From Ostreococcus mediterraneus (lineage: Eukaryota; Chlorophyta; Mamiellophyceae; Mamiellales; Bathycoccaceae): a stretch of 39,833 bases of DNA. Made by a program: the position numbers and the translations under genes. A model generated the notes under the pieces. The model ran no database searches and had not been told where the DNA came from. It worked only from the letters and a program-made list of their open reading frames with translations. Positions 1-9,395 of the stretch are shown piece by piece (position 1 is the stretch's first letter; each line of letters opens with the position of its first letter). Location of the stretch: NCBI GenBank assembly GCA_012295225.1, contig WMKK01000004.1:240702-280534 (forward strand), read 5' to 3'.

Positions 1-1526
1 TCACGACGCAACGCGAATTATCAAGATTTAAAAGCATACAAGTCAGCGAGAAGTTTTTTTAAGCCCATGTGGCGATTTTTAGCGCGATCGCCCGCGTCCT
101 CGCGCGTCGACGGCGATTGGGAGAATGAGTTTGTATGCACTTGTGATGCGCTCGCAACACCACTTCAGGCGACGTGGTAGCGACGCGAGATGTCATTAGT
201 ATAGCACATATCATACATTAATTACAAGTCTATATCATATTCTTTCATTTACACATCAAGGACTCGGCTCTTGGATTGGTTGTGCACGCGAAGACGGGAA
301 GAGTAAATTGAGATCAATTTCACGCCCGTCGTCAACGTCATCCTCTTCACCTTCGGTTTCAACGACGTGTTCATCTCCAATGTCCATTTCGAACACGCAT
401 TTCAAATAATCTTCTTAAATTTCAACCTTGAACGCTTCCGCGAGCTGTTCCTTTTCAATCCTTGCTGTGGTGGTTGCTCAAAGATGACCGTGTGACACGT
501 CTCGAGTTGGTCACGCGTCAGCCTCTTAACGCGTTTGTGATGTCAAAGATCTCCAAAAGTATTCAAAAACTGAAGTCCGGTCGCTCGAAATTATTATTTT
601 TACTTGAGGATCGGGTACTTCCGGGCGTTTCCTTAAGTTTGACGTCCCTCTTTGGCATGTTTTGTAAACTTTGTTGCAACGACGCCGCGAGCTCCTCCAG
701 GGAAGTTCCATATGCCGGCTACACGAGACGTTCTTGTGCTCGAGATCCATGGTTGCACACAATGGAGTTTTCAACTCCTCACCGTGCAGAGGTCAACGTA
801 AAACCTCTAAAACATGTGCCTCACTGATGGTTTGACAAGTGCGTCAGTCCAACCAACTGGAACGCGAAACGACCAGGTAAAACAACTGCGTAAGAATTAC
901 CAAGCGACTCGCAGAAAAAGACGACGAGACCGGCTGAAAAGTAGAAAACAATGAATAAAGTACAGTTAGAAGTTATTTTACAATAGGAATGTGAGAAGCG
1001 TGCGGCGCGGTATGAGGATGTACACAAAGTGCATACAATCTCATCGAGGGGATGCGGTACATTCGAGCGCACTAATGACGCTAAACGTTGTCGATTTGCA
1101 TCGAAACTTTTGTGGTGTGCGTGAAATTATCAATACGTGTGTGTACACGTCAAAACATGGCGTCGATCGCGGTTACGTGCGAGTTATGGCGCGCGACGAG
1201 TTTGTATGCACTTAAATATGAGAAGCCCTAAGAGTAATTCCACCCAATATTTGATTTTGTGTATGGGTTAAAATTACTAAAACCGTTCTTATGGTTCTTA
1301 AAATTACTCAATATTGTATTTTCATTTTTACGTCTTTTTTATTCCATAGGAATTGTTATACGGCGGTTAACTGCTTCCAAAGACTTGGCTTTACTGCTTC
1401 ACAGACGCGAGTGTTAAAAGCCCGGAAGCAAACCGTGCAACTGAAGTAGGCATCGCTTTGACGATACTGCCATAATCTCCCGTTTTATATATTGTCCGTA
1501 GCATCGACGGCGTTCAACACATCGAA
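1..1526. other. Left-edge stretch without an intact gene
   Basis: I see no intact gene before the COPI zeta start. The stretch holds a decayed coding remnant (256-790, minus strand) and otherwise short open frames without recognisable protein character. A 16-base word, GAGTTTGTATGCACTT, occurs at about 128-143 and again at about 1199-1214. It might bracket an old insertion, but no matching inverted ends were found. The last 300 bases are AT-rich and probably hold the promoter and 5' leader of the COPI zeta gene. Confidence 0.5.
256..790 (-). pseudogene. Decayed coding remnant, unknown family
   Basis: Read on the minus strand, this stretch switches between frames that each look protein-like for 40-60 codons: a segment containing SLEELAASLQQSLQNM, then one with LTRDQLETCHTVIFEQPP, then an acidic tail with ETEGEEDDVDDGREIDL ending at 258-256. 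Stops and frame changes separate the pieces, and no GT-AG pair that I can see joins them well. The best reading is a decayed gene or transposon ORF. Codon-like texture is the only evidence and I do not recognise the family. Undetected introns are the main alternative. Confidence 0.3.
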
Positions 1527-2136
1527 ATGTGGCCTACAACTTTGCCGTCCATATCAAGTTTGATCATTCTTGACAACGAGGGAAGACGTTTGGCCGCAAA
1601 ATACTATGAACCTGCGTGGTAAGAATTCTTTACGAACACCCTATAGAACGTAGCGAATGATTCTAAAATACTTAAACTCACACTCACATAGGAAAAATGT
1701 TCAGAAGCAAATGAGCTTTGAAAAACTAATTTTTAGCAAAACCAGTCACTCTACGCAACACGAACTTGACGTACTCGTTCTGGACAACAGCCTGGTAGTT
1801 TATCGATGTGCTAGTGATTTTCAAATCTATGTGACTAGTTCAAGTTCCGAGAACGAAGTTATCATCGCCACCGTTTTGCACGGACTGTATGGTGCGCTAT
1901 CACTTCTCACCAACGGGCTATTGGAAAAGCAGATCCTTCTCGAACACTTTGATGTGTGCATGCTAGCTATCGACGAACTCATAGACGAGGGTATCATTCT
2001 CGAGATCGATCCGGATGGTATTTATCAACGCGTCTGCATGCACGATTCGACATCAGAGCTCGCTGGAATGGAACACCCACTCTCACAGGCACTTGCAAGT
2101 GCTCGTGAACAGATTTCACGAAATCTTCTCAGGTAG
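1527..2136 (+). CDS. COPZ: Coatomer subunit zeta (COPI coat)
   Basis: Zeta-COP is a small subunit of the COPI coat that covers Golgi-to-ER vesicles on the cytosolic side. Two exons, 1527-1618 and 1692-2136, are joined across a 73-bp GT-AG intron and give a 178-residue protein, close to the usual 177-180. The N-terminus carries the longin-like start ILDNEGRRLAAKYY. The middle has FEKLIF, LDNSLVVYR and SENEVIIATVLHGLYG, and the C-terminal half has the diagnostic LAIDELIDEGIILEIDP, ending in SREQISRNLLR-type residues. Splicing restores W-K at the junction (phase 2). The gene converges on eL36, with 123 bp between the stop codons. Family assignment is firm from the conserved core. Confidence 0.93.
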
Positions 2137-2259
2137 TTTTCGAGCGCACGAGCATTGGCGGGCAGTTCATGTAAACCGCTTTTCTGTAATAACATGTGGG
2201 CAGGCTAGGTTATGAAACTAAAATTCTCATTGCCTTCAGTAGCTTTCGCAGGAATGCGG

Positions 2260-2776
2260 CTATTTTTTCTTACGCAAAAGGTTGCCCATTTCCTCACGTT
2301 TTTTCTTTCCTCTCAAGTGCGTACCAAGCTGTTCAAAGCGAATCGTCAGTATACAAAAATATTCGTGCGAATCCAAGACAATATTTTTCACATCAATCGC
2401 GACTGTACTGAAGTTCAAGCGCACCGTCTTGGGACGTTAAGTACGTCGAATTCACCCAGAGAGCGCGAGAAAACCCTAAAACGATCAGCATACCTTTCTC
2501 TTCGCAAGCTTCAGGGCTCGCTTGTCTCGACCGGTCTTGAGAAGCTCCATGAGACGTTTCTCGTACGGTGCAGAGCCCGCGACGTCGCGGATTAGACTAC
2601 GAATCATACCAACTCGCTTGCCACAGCGCTGAATGAGAAGAAAAACAACAAAGTTAGTACGAGAGCGACGAATAAACACGTTGGCTTACCCCCTTGCGCG
2701 AACCAGGGCGAGGAGCCAAGGTTCTTGCGGTGACAGCGTGACCCTTCGAAAGACCAACTGAGATTCCCTTCGTCAT
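2260..2776 (-). CDS. RPL36: 60S ribosomal protein eL36
   Basis: This is a structural protein of the large cytosolic ribosomal subunit. Three exons on the minus strand (2776-2690, 2628-2494, 2328-2260) encode 96 residues, typical for eL36. The first exon starts [18 protein letters not shown], the second has the signature [18 protein letters not shown] and [11 protein letters not shown], and the third ends with [18 protein letters not shown] plus a lysine tail. Both introns are phase 0. The first is 61 bp. The second, 165 bp, is much longer than its neighbours and contains a strong hairpin (2355-2388). Introns of ribosomal-protein genes often host snoRNAs, so the longer intron may not be empty. 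The gene is convergent with COPZ. Confidence 0.94.
2355..2388. other. Perfect 9-bp hairpin inside eL36 intron 2
   Basis: The arms AAAAATATT and AATATTTTT flank a 16-base loop in the unusually long second intron of eL36. On the gene's strand a C-box-like TGATGTGA lies just upstream and a CTGA just downstream, but the boxes are imperfect. It could be an intronic small RNA or merely a structured intron. Confidence 0.4.
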
Positions 2777-3200
2777 AATTGTCGCGGATTTGTGAAGAGT
2801 TATGCCACAACCCTCCACACCTCGACCGCCGCCTACGTTGCGATGCGACTTCAGCGACCAACTCGAGGCGAGTACAAAATACACGAATAGCGTTACCGCC
2901 ATATATCGTTGAATATGACTAATGATCGAAGAAGTGATGTGTGTTATACCACTCGCAAGACTATCTGAGTATGTGCCAAGATAGCGTGACATCGCATATT
3001 CCAGTGATTTAACGGTGTACTACTTCAATATCAAAGTAGCATCTATTACGAAGTTGAAAATCTTTTGAAATTATAACATGCACGATTACAACAACGAATA
3101 GACCATCGCAACGCTATAATATGTGATGAGTAAATTATATCGGACGATAATGGATCACGGGAAATTCTCGTCTTTTTCTTTGCTCGACTTTTTAACAGAC
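2777..3200. other. Intergenic region upstream of eL36
   Basis: It lies between the eL36 start and the first exon I can support for the next plus-strand gene. It should contain the eL36 promoter and the unresolved 5' end of the gene at 3201-4119. I could not identify a convincing start exon, TATA element or repeat here. Confidence 0.35.
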
Positions 3201-4119
3201 TCGTTGCTGGCTCAACAAACCTGGCAGTCAACGACACCGAGGGAAGGTTTCACAACCTCGAAGTCGCCTTGCTACGCGCTCTATGTCGGATTTATTGCAC
3301 ATAGTTCAATTACGTACAGTGGCACAGGTACGAAGCATGCTGGTTCTATAATTTCGTCAGGTACTTGAACGATCTACCGCAGGTTTGTGGCGCAACATTC
3401 ACGGTGAGAAAGCAGAGCACTGAGCTGTTAAGTCAGCTTTTAGTACGGTATTTACGACCAAGATTGATCATGCAAGTGTTTTACATAAATGAATCCAGCC
3501 ATATAGTCGAGCTTGCTCTCAGCGCAAAAGATATTGCAACTCTCGAGGTATGGCGTTTCTACTACTATTATTACGTTACGTTACGTTGTGAGCGCTGAGT
3601 TAGGGTCGAACTTGTATAAACACGGAAGATGTATTGAAGGTAACGGGTAGTTTTCAAAATCTACGGGATTACGTAGAATGCGAAGGCATGCAAAGCCAAA
3701 CAAGTTGTGCAGCACTGAGCCATGTGACAGCACGCAAAAGGCCGAAGGTACGCTAGAAAACATATACTACGATTTTGCACATTAACGGAATATAATAGTT
3801 GAGACCCACGCTTGCGGAAGTCAGAGAGGAGTGTCCCAAGTATGTACCGACTTTTCTACCTGTGATGCACGACAAAACTCGCTTCCTGCACCCCGAAGTG
3901 CTTCATGCTAGAACACAAGGTACAACCAGAAGCTCGACAAGTCATGTGTTTCAAGAACAACTCGTGGGTTTGCGACAAGGCCATGAAGCCCTTTCAAGGG
4001 AATCCGGCATAGGTTTAGCAGAAGTGTGAGCACTTTTACTTTCAACCCTCGTCTTTTAGCTGATGGATTCTTCGATACAGGAAAACTACATCAACAATAT
4101 TGCGCGCCGATGGAAATAG
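3201..4119 (+). CDS. Unidentified multi-exon gene (5' end unresolved)
   Basis: I do not recognise the protein. The best-supported exons are 3437-3547, 3604-3747, 3799-4023 and 4060-4119. All have phase-0 junctions with GT-AG introns of 56, 51 and 36 bp, and they stop at TAG 4117-4119. Two or three earlier mini-exons (about 3201-3245, 3305-3327, 3361-3382) keep phase but are less certain. Segments include LLVRYLRPRLIMQVFYINES, SFQNLRDYVECEGMQSQ, RPTLAEVREECPKYVP and the C-terminus LMDSSIQENYINNIARRW. It would be a small soluble protein of about 190-200 residues, with no membrane segment. A 36-base stretch at 3920-3955 has GT...AG ends but is also open in frame, so it may be an intron or retained. 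The gene is convergent with the sigma-factor gene. Confidence 0.55.
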
Positions 4120-4290
4120 AGCTCTTCGAGGCCACCAGGCTGAAAAACCTGTCGTCAGTAAAGCTGACGGTCTCATCAGCGGCTCCTTTCCAGTTTTAGA
4201 TAATTTCTAGTTCGCCTAACTTACGTTTGAAGTAATCTGAATACATGCTAGTTTGATTTTATGCAGAAATTGTTTCTATTACATTGTACC

Positions 4291-5852
4291 TCATATTTCG
4301 TCGAGGTGTTCAGCAAGTGAAACTGCACGCAATGGATGTCTCAACTTGTCTATTGCAGACGTCTCAATCTGACGAACACGTTCGCATGAAAGCCCATATG
4401 TGTCACCAATATCTTTCAGAGACATGCTTTTGCCATCAGGCCCCACTAAGCCATAATGCATTCTCAGTATGTTCCTCTCCCTTGTTGGTAAAGTAGACAA
4501 GATAATGTCAAGCTCATCCTTAAGAATCCCAGTCTTCACTGGGCTTAAAGGTTCGTCAACGAAGGAATTTCTATCAATAAATTCACTCTCGTGATCACCA
4601 ACCTGTTGATCGTCTAAACTTAAAATCGCTTGAGAAGAGCTCTGCAACAATTTGAGGTTATCTAAAGTTATTCCTAACTCTTTTGCGAGAAGCTGCGTAA
4701 CGTAAACGACGAGGATGAGTCTTGCTGACACAGAAATGCGTTTAATATGTTTACCTCTGCATTTGGCTTCTTTCCCAATTTTATCTCCAAAGAGGCACTT
4801 AGTTTGAGCGCTCGTACCTACGAAACGGTTCAGCTCTGAGCATAATACATTTTCAAAATCCTACCATGCTGTCACGCACGTGGACTGGAAGTCGGATTGT
4901 CCTTTGCTGTTCAGTTACGGCACGGGAACACGCCTGACGTATCCACCAATGTGAGTATGTTGAAAGTTTGAAGCCTTTCGCTGGATCAAACTTTTCTATG
5001 GCTCTAATAAGACCCACAATACCTTCTTGCACTAGATCGTCAAAAACTATACCCCTTCCCGTATACTTTTTTGCAACGCTTATGACCAAGCGTAAGTTAT
5101 GCTCGATCAGCACCTTTTTCGCTGTTCGCGAAAGCTTTATTATCGATGAGACGTCGTGCTCAGACTACACATACGTTTGTCAAATCTACTACATACTAAG
5201 AATGCATATCGAGTTACCAGTCCAGAAATTTCAGTTAAATGTTGCAGGTCAGCCACTGCACTAGTACTTGAGCACATCTCTTCTCGTAGCTTACGGAGTC
5301 TATTTCCCCGTTGTATGAAAAGAGTAAGTTCTAGCTCATCCTCTTTCGAAAGAACAGATGTGTGACGTATTTGACTCAGGAAAGCCGAAAATCCTTGCAC
5401 CTACGTTTTGACAAGCTGTTAACATCTGACGGACACATGAATCGCGGTCTTACTTGATAACTTCTCACACAGTCATTCACTTGAGCTGACTGCACGAAGT
5501 TGTGGGAGCTCGAGGTTGCCGAATATTCAATCTGTGACGAAATTTGTAAAGGCAGATTGAAATCAGAGCGAAGTACACTTACTCTGCCGAGTGACCGAGT
5601 TTCACGACCTACTTTAACTTTGTTGGTTGAAGGTGTAGAGTCTTTCATTGTCGTTGCCGTCTTTCTCTTGAACGGCCCTCGGCTGGTTCGACCGTTTCCT
5701 GATGCTGTCACCCGCTTTGATTGACGATAATTCAGGCGACAGTGCCCCGCTCGAGCTAATATCAGGAAGCTATTGTGCTGTACTTCAAGTTGTGAATGCA
5801 GTGTACAAGCTGCACCTGGTGAGGAGGGTTGCTTGAAAGAAAGTACATGCAT
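4291..5852 (-). CDS. SIG: Plastid RNA polymerase sigma factor (sigma-70 family)
   Basis: It directs the bacterial-type plastid RNA polymerase to promoters. Five exons (5852-5454, 5400-5197, 5134-4865, 4817-4755, 4692-4291) are joined by introns of 53, 62, 47 and 62 bp, all phase 0, giving 445 residues. The basic, Ser/Thr-rich N-terminus looks like a transit peptide. Region 1.2-like sequence ([18 protein letters not shown]) precedes region 2: [54 protein letters not shown] 63-nt exon carries the start of region 3 ([12 protein letters not shown]). Region 4 has [34 protein letters not shown] and IDKLRHP. Introns fall close to the borders between functional regions. It is the only sigma-like gene in the window. 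The start at 5852 is the first ATG of a long open first exon; an upstream exon cannot be excluded. Confidence 0.93.
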
Positions 5853-6216
5853 AGCAACAAGTTTATGCTCTACAACACGAGATCGTTGCTCAAAATTGCA
5901 CTCCGCACTATCTACTCACGAGTATGTTTAGCGCGTCAGTCAGATATGTCGCCGAAGTTGGACGGTTCAGCAGCATGTATTTCGCCCGCGCGCAGGATAT
6001 TTTGTGTTCGGTCTTTTATTCCTACCATGAATGGCGTATCGTTTACTAAAGTCATTGACTCTAGAGTATGTGGTGCGAATATTGAACTATAGTCTCTTAA
6101 TATGTGTAAAGTATGATCTACGAGCTCCTGCGAGACCTCCTAGTAGCAGCTGCGAGCTACGATGCCCTAATATCTCGTTGACTACACAGTTACCAGATTG
6201 CAAATCAAAGAAAACT

Positions 6217-6217
<1 letters not shown>
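5853..6217. other. Region between the sigma-factor start and the CAG repeat
   Basis: The sigma-factor gene (minus) and a multi-exon gene (plus) probably diverge from here, so promoters of both are expected. Short open frames occur on both strands: one on plus from 6031 runs into the CAG repeat in the alanine frame, and a 30-codon one lies on minus. None can be tied to a recognised protein. Confidence 0.35.

Positions 6218-6250
<33 letters not shown>
6218..6250 (+). repeat. (CAG)11 trinucleotide repeat
   Basis: Eleven perfect CAG units. In the frame that stays open longest downstream (to a GT donor at 6329) they encode polyglutamine, followed by DGSHGSAAAQSRFLRQLQ. The other two frames give polyalanine and polyserine and stop soon after. 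The repeat is probably part of the first recognised exon of the gene ending at 6905. Confidence 0.85.
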
Positions 6251-6252
<2 letters not shown>

Positions 6253-6905
6253 CGGGTCCCACGGGTCGGCGGCTGCGCAGTCTAGGTTCTTAAGGCAACT
6301 CCAAATGCGTGCAGGTCGAGAAGCAAAAGTAGGAGTATATATGAAAAAGGGGTGCGTGAAACTTCGGGTCTGTTGAGAATATTATGGCAAGTTCCCTTAC
6401 AACCAGATACTCAAATAAAACGTACGGTTGTGCAACTGTTAAGCGCTCTGAGAGATTCAAGAGATTAGAGACTATCGCCAAGAGCAAAATAGAACGCAGT
6501 GATAACCATGATAACCAACAAATATGCACTCTGCAACCCAAAGCAATTGATAGCACAAACTTCTCAGAATATGGACAGGTAAATTTTACCACGTTCTTGA
6601 CTTCGAATAACGACTTCATTTCTTACTATAGATCGCTAGCTGGCAAAAGGACGGTGAAATTTTCAGTGAGAAGGTAACAAAAGTTGACTGTCGCATTTAA
6701 ATGAAAATTTCCAACTAGAAAACTCAAGGACTTGCAACTGAAAATATGTTCGGACATACCTCGCCTTTATATATTCCGAGTTGAGAATAGAGGTCTGAGT
6801 TTTAACGCCATAACATACCACGGAAACGTCACGCAGTGCCTTATGGGGCTAAGTGTCGAGCCTTGGTGTGATTTCAAACACGCGACTGTCCTCGTTGAGT
6901 CCTAA
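6218..6905 (+). CDS. Unidentified multi-exon gene with polyglutamine tract
   Basis: I do not recognise the family. The three 3' exons are well supported by phase and GT-AG signals: about 6493-6578, 6632-6673 and 6719-6905 (introns 53 and 45 bp; stop TAA 6903-6905). They encode segments such as NPKQLIAQTSQNMD, SLAGKRTVKFSVRRKLKD, CSDIPRLYIFRVENRGLSF and LMGLSVEPWCDFKHATVLV. An upstream exon, open through the CAG repeat to 6328 in the polyglutamine frame, ends in phase 0. It could splice to 6493 with a 164-bp intron, although an extra exon may lie between. The start codon is not resolved. It is probably a soluble protein with no membrane helix; the polyglutamine tract hints at a regulatory protein, but that is weak. 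It converges on UTP18. Confidence 0.5.
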
Positions 6906-7376
6906 AGCTCTTTCATAGGTACTTGGCTGTTTCTACAGCAACGATGTCTTTAAGCGAATTCCCAAGTACTAAAGATGTAGAGGTTTTCCAAATTCCTAGT
7001 AAGTACAGTGCAATAGAAGGACCTTTGATCTCAATCTGAAGGATAGGTAATGTGATCGTCAAATTAAATGTAGGAGTGTGGCATGCGGGTCCTTTTTTTG
7101 AGGTGAGACAGTGGTTTAATTGCATCTGATATAGTGTTTGACAACTCAACAGAAGAGCACACATATGGATTTTTTGAACTTGGAACTCAGTGACACGAAT
7201 ATTGAAGATCACAACACGCACTCTTATGTCACTGAAAAAATCAGTTTTCACATCACGCCGGTGCAAAAGTGACGTCAACAAGTTCATATTTTTGTTCATC
7301 ATGTAAAGACAGGAAAAAACTAATAAGACTAATTTGTTTTTACACGAAAATATTTCACTGCACTCAGCGCATTCGC
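6906..7376. other. Convergent 3' intergenic region
   Basis: It separates the stops of the plus-strand gene ending at 6905 and of UTP18 at 7377. A 155-codon minus-strand frame (6913-7380) crosses it, but its composition is hydrophobic and erratic and it abuts the UTP18 stop, so I treat it as chance. I found no repeat or RNA gene. Confidence 0.4.
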
Positions 7377-9052
7377 TCAAGAAGTAACCGCGAAGAGTAG
7401 CGCCCTACCACGCGCATTTCCAACAACCAACTCCGTACTCTCACGATTGAAATCACTACTAAACACATAACCCAAGGGTGTTGTGCTAGTCGGCCAATTT
7501 GAAATAGTGTATCCAGTTGAAGTGTCGATAATTCGAAGAGCATCTTTGGAATAATATGATCATACATCAGCAACGTTGAGTGCGTGGCAATTACCTTTTG
7601 TTTTGCTCGAACTAATCAATAACATTTTACCATCGTGACTAAAGTGCATGCAATCTATCCCAGTATTTAGACTCGTGTTTATCTATAAAAGATACATTAG
7701 AGGGCAGTTTCATATTTAACGTTAGACTCACAAAGGGAGTAATGCTTGTCTCTGTAGTATCTCCTTGCCTATTTTAACGGTCACAATGCTTTAAGGTAGG
7801 GAACTATGCATTAATACCATCTAGTGTAATATGCTGCAGTACCATTGGTAGTTCCAACCGCAAGCAGATCTTTTTCGGCATTTAATAGAAAGGCATGCAA
7901 CAGAGGAGGAGACTTACCGTTGTTCCTTGAAAGAGCAACCGTCACTGCGTTGGTCACCTCATTACTAAATAGCTGCTGTTTGCACCTGTGCATTCGCAAA
8001 TCCCTTGAAGTTCCTCAAAATCTAATATAGAAGTTCATCAACTGCAACACTCACCAGATGTTTATGGTTCCTTGACTGTTCACAGTCACCAAGTCTTTGC
8101 CATCAGAGCTAAATACAGCCCCTTTGACATGACCATTTGAGTTTAAGGTGGCGACTTTACAGCGCGATTGGAGATCTGCAATTCCGACTCGCCCTTGTCG
8201 ACCAAGTACACACACCATTGTCCTACTATCTCGTTCACCAAGCTATCATATGATTTTAATAAAATTGGCCTGTTTACGTTGAATATCCATACCACAAAGG
8301 AACCAGCATCCCAGCTTTCAGCTGTGCGAAACATTGCAAGACGATCAATAACATTCGTTTCAATGTTTAATTGAAAAAGACCGCGTGCGCTGGCCATTAA
8401 GATCTTCGTTGACATGTTCAAGCTAAGTGGAGTCTTAAATCACAATGAAGCTTGCCTTGTTACTGCCACTTGGCAAAAAGTCCACCTTTTGTACTGGTGC
8501 ATTCTGATTGCAACGCATGTTAAAAGCAAATAGAAAACAACAAACTATTTATACCATGTTATGAAATGATCCTAACATGCTGTAACTAGGGTCGCTGTGC
8601 TCTCTAACAAAGATACGGGCATGTCCATCACTACCGCCTGTTAACAACAACTTTCGTTTTTCCATTTTAGTTTTACGCATCTTGATAAGCCTGTTGTATC
8701 TTACTCTTCCAGTTTTATCAAATTTAGTACTAGACACAACTCCAGCGCTTGGGCAAGATACATTGGCGTCTACCAGTTTAGTGAGACTCAATCGCTTTCT
8801 TCGGTTCAGTATACGGTTGCTGAGTCCAGTGGCGAATGCTGGGGTTACCGGGCCATTATCCACGGCCCACTTTGGTCTGAAGAATTTGCTAAGTATGATA
8901 CTGATAAAAATGCCTTCAACTTCTTACCTTTTTTGAGTGACTAACTTGAGCTTTTTCTCAGCACCGTCGCAAACGAGTCGGCGCACTTTTTGAGTTTCCG
9001 AAACTTGAGCGCCGTCGTTAGAACGGTCTTCGCTAATGAACCCGTCACGCAT
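7377..9052 (-). CDS. UTP18: U3 snoRNP / SSU processome WD40 protein UTP18
   Basis: UTP18 (WDR50) is a nucleolar WD40 protein of the SSU processome, needed for early 18S rRNA processing. Ten exons on minus: 9052-8928, 8876-8555, 8503-8456, 8403-8293, 8242-8055, 7985-7918, 7869-7818, 7768-7732, 7682-7595, 7543-7377. They sum to 1206 nt (401 residues), shorter than most homologues because the N-terminal region is brief. Landmarks are LLLTGGSDGHARIF, then VDFLPSGSNKILMASARG, a repeat containing LNSNGHVKGAVFSSDGKDL, NDLLAVGTTNGTA and MHFSHDGKMLLISSS, and the family's C-terminal hallmark DALRIIDTSTGYTISNWPTS followed by GNARGRALLFAV. Introns are 48-69 bp; intron 3 has GC-AG ends (8404-8455). The start at 9052 is the only ATG in the first exon, and a longer N-terminus from an upstream exon is possible. 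Confidence 0.9.
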
Positions 9053-9395
9053 ATTCAAAGGAGATGATCTCACGATTTTTGCGCTACGATAAGCAGATTC
9101 ACGCTTGAGGTGTTTGATTGACGCCCAAGTGTCGCAGCCGCCACACTGGCCACCGGTCCTTTCGTTGAAGTGGACAAGTTTTTCAAGTTGCAAAAGCCAA
9201 TAACATATAATACATCACGAGCGTCTGCGTGTTCAATTCTTAATATTTTATGGTGTGTGCTAGAAGTATTGCCAATATTAATATCGATAATATGAAAATA
9301 ATACGAGGAGAAAAACAGAGCGTGCTAGATTGCACATAGATAAAAAAGCAAACTCAAACCTGGGATTTCGCCTATCATCTTAAATGTGCTGGCAA
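9053..9395. other. Intergenic region upstream of UTP18
   Basis: The open frame of UTP18 exon 1 continues upstream to about 9193 without an ATG, so the 5' leader or an extra exon may lie here. From about 9200 it becomes very AT-rich. Bases 9388-9395 (GCTGGCAA) are the left target duplication of the adjacent transposable element. Confidence 0.45.

Noticed and set aside
2329-2493. C/D snoRNA call in the eL36 intron
   Set aside because: C and D boxes are imperfect and no terminal stem of good length forms. Kept only as a structured intron.
5829-6285. Plus-strand frame running into the CAG repeat as polyalanine
   Set aside because: The frame ends soon after the repeat, whereas the glutamine frame continues to a good splice donor. 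The upstream part shows no conserved features.
6913-7380. 155-codon minus-strand frame after UTP18
   Set aside because: No splice links to UTP18, irregular composition and no recognisable motif.
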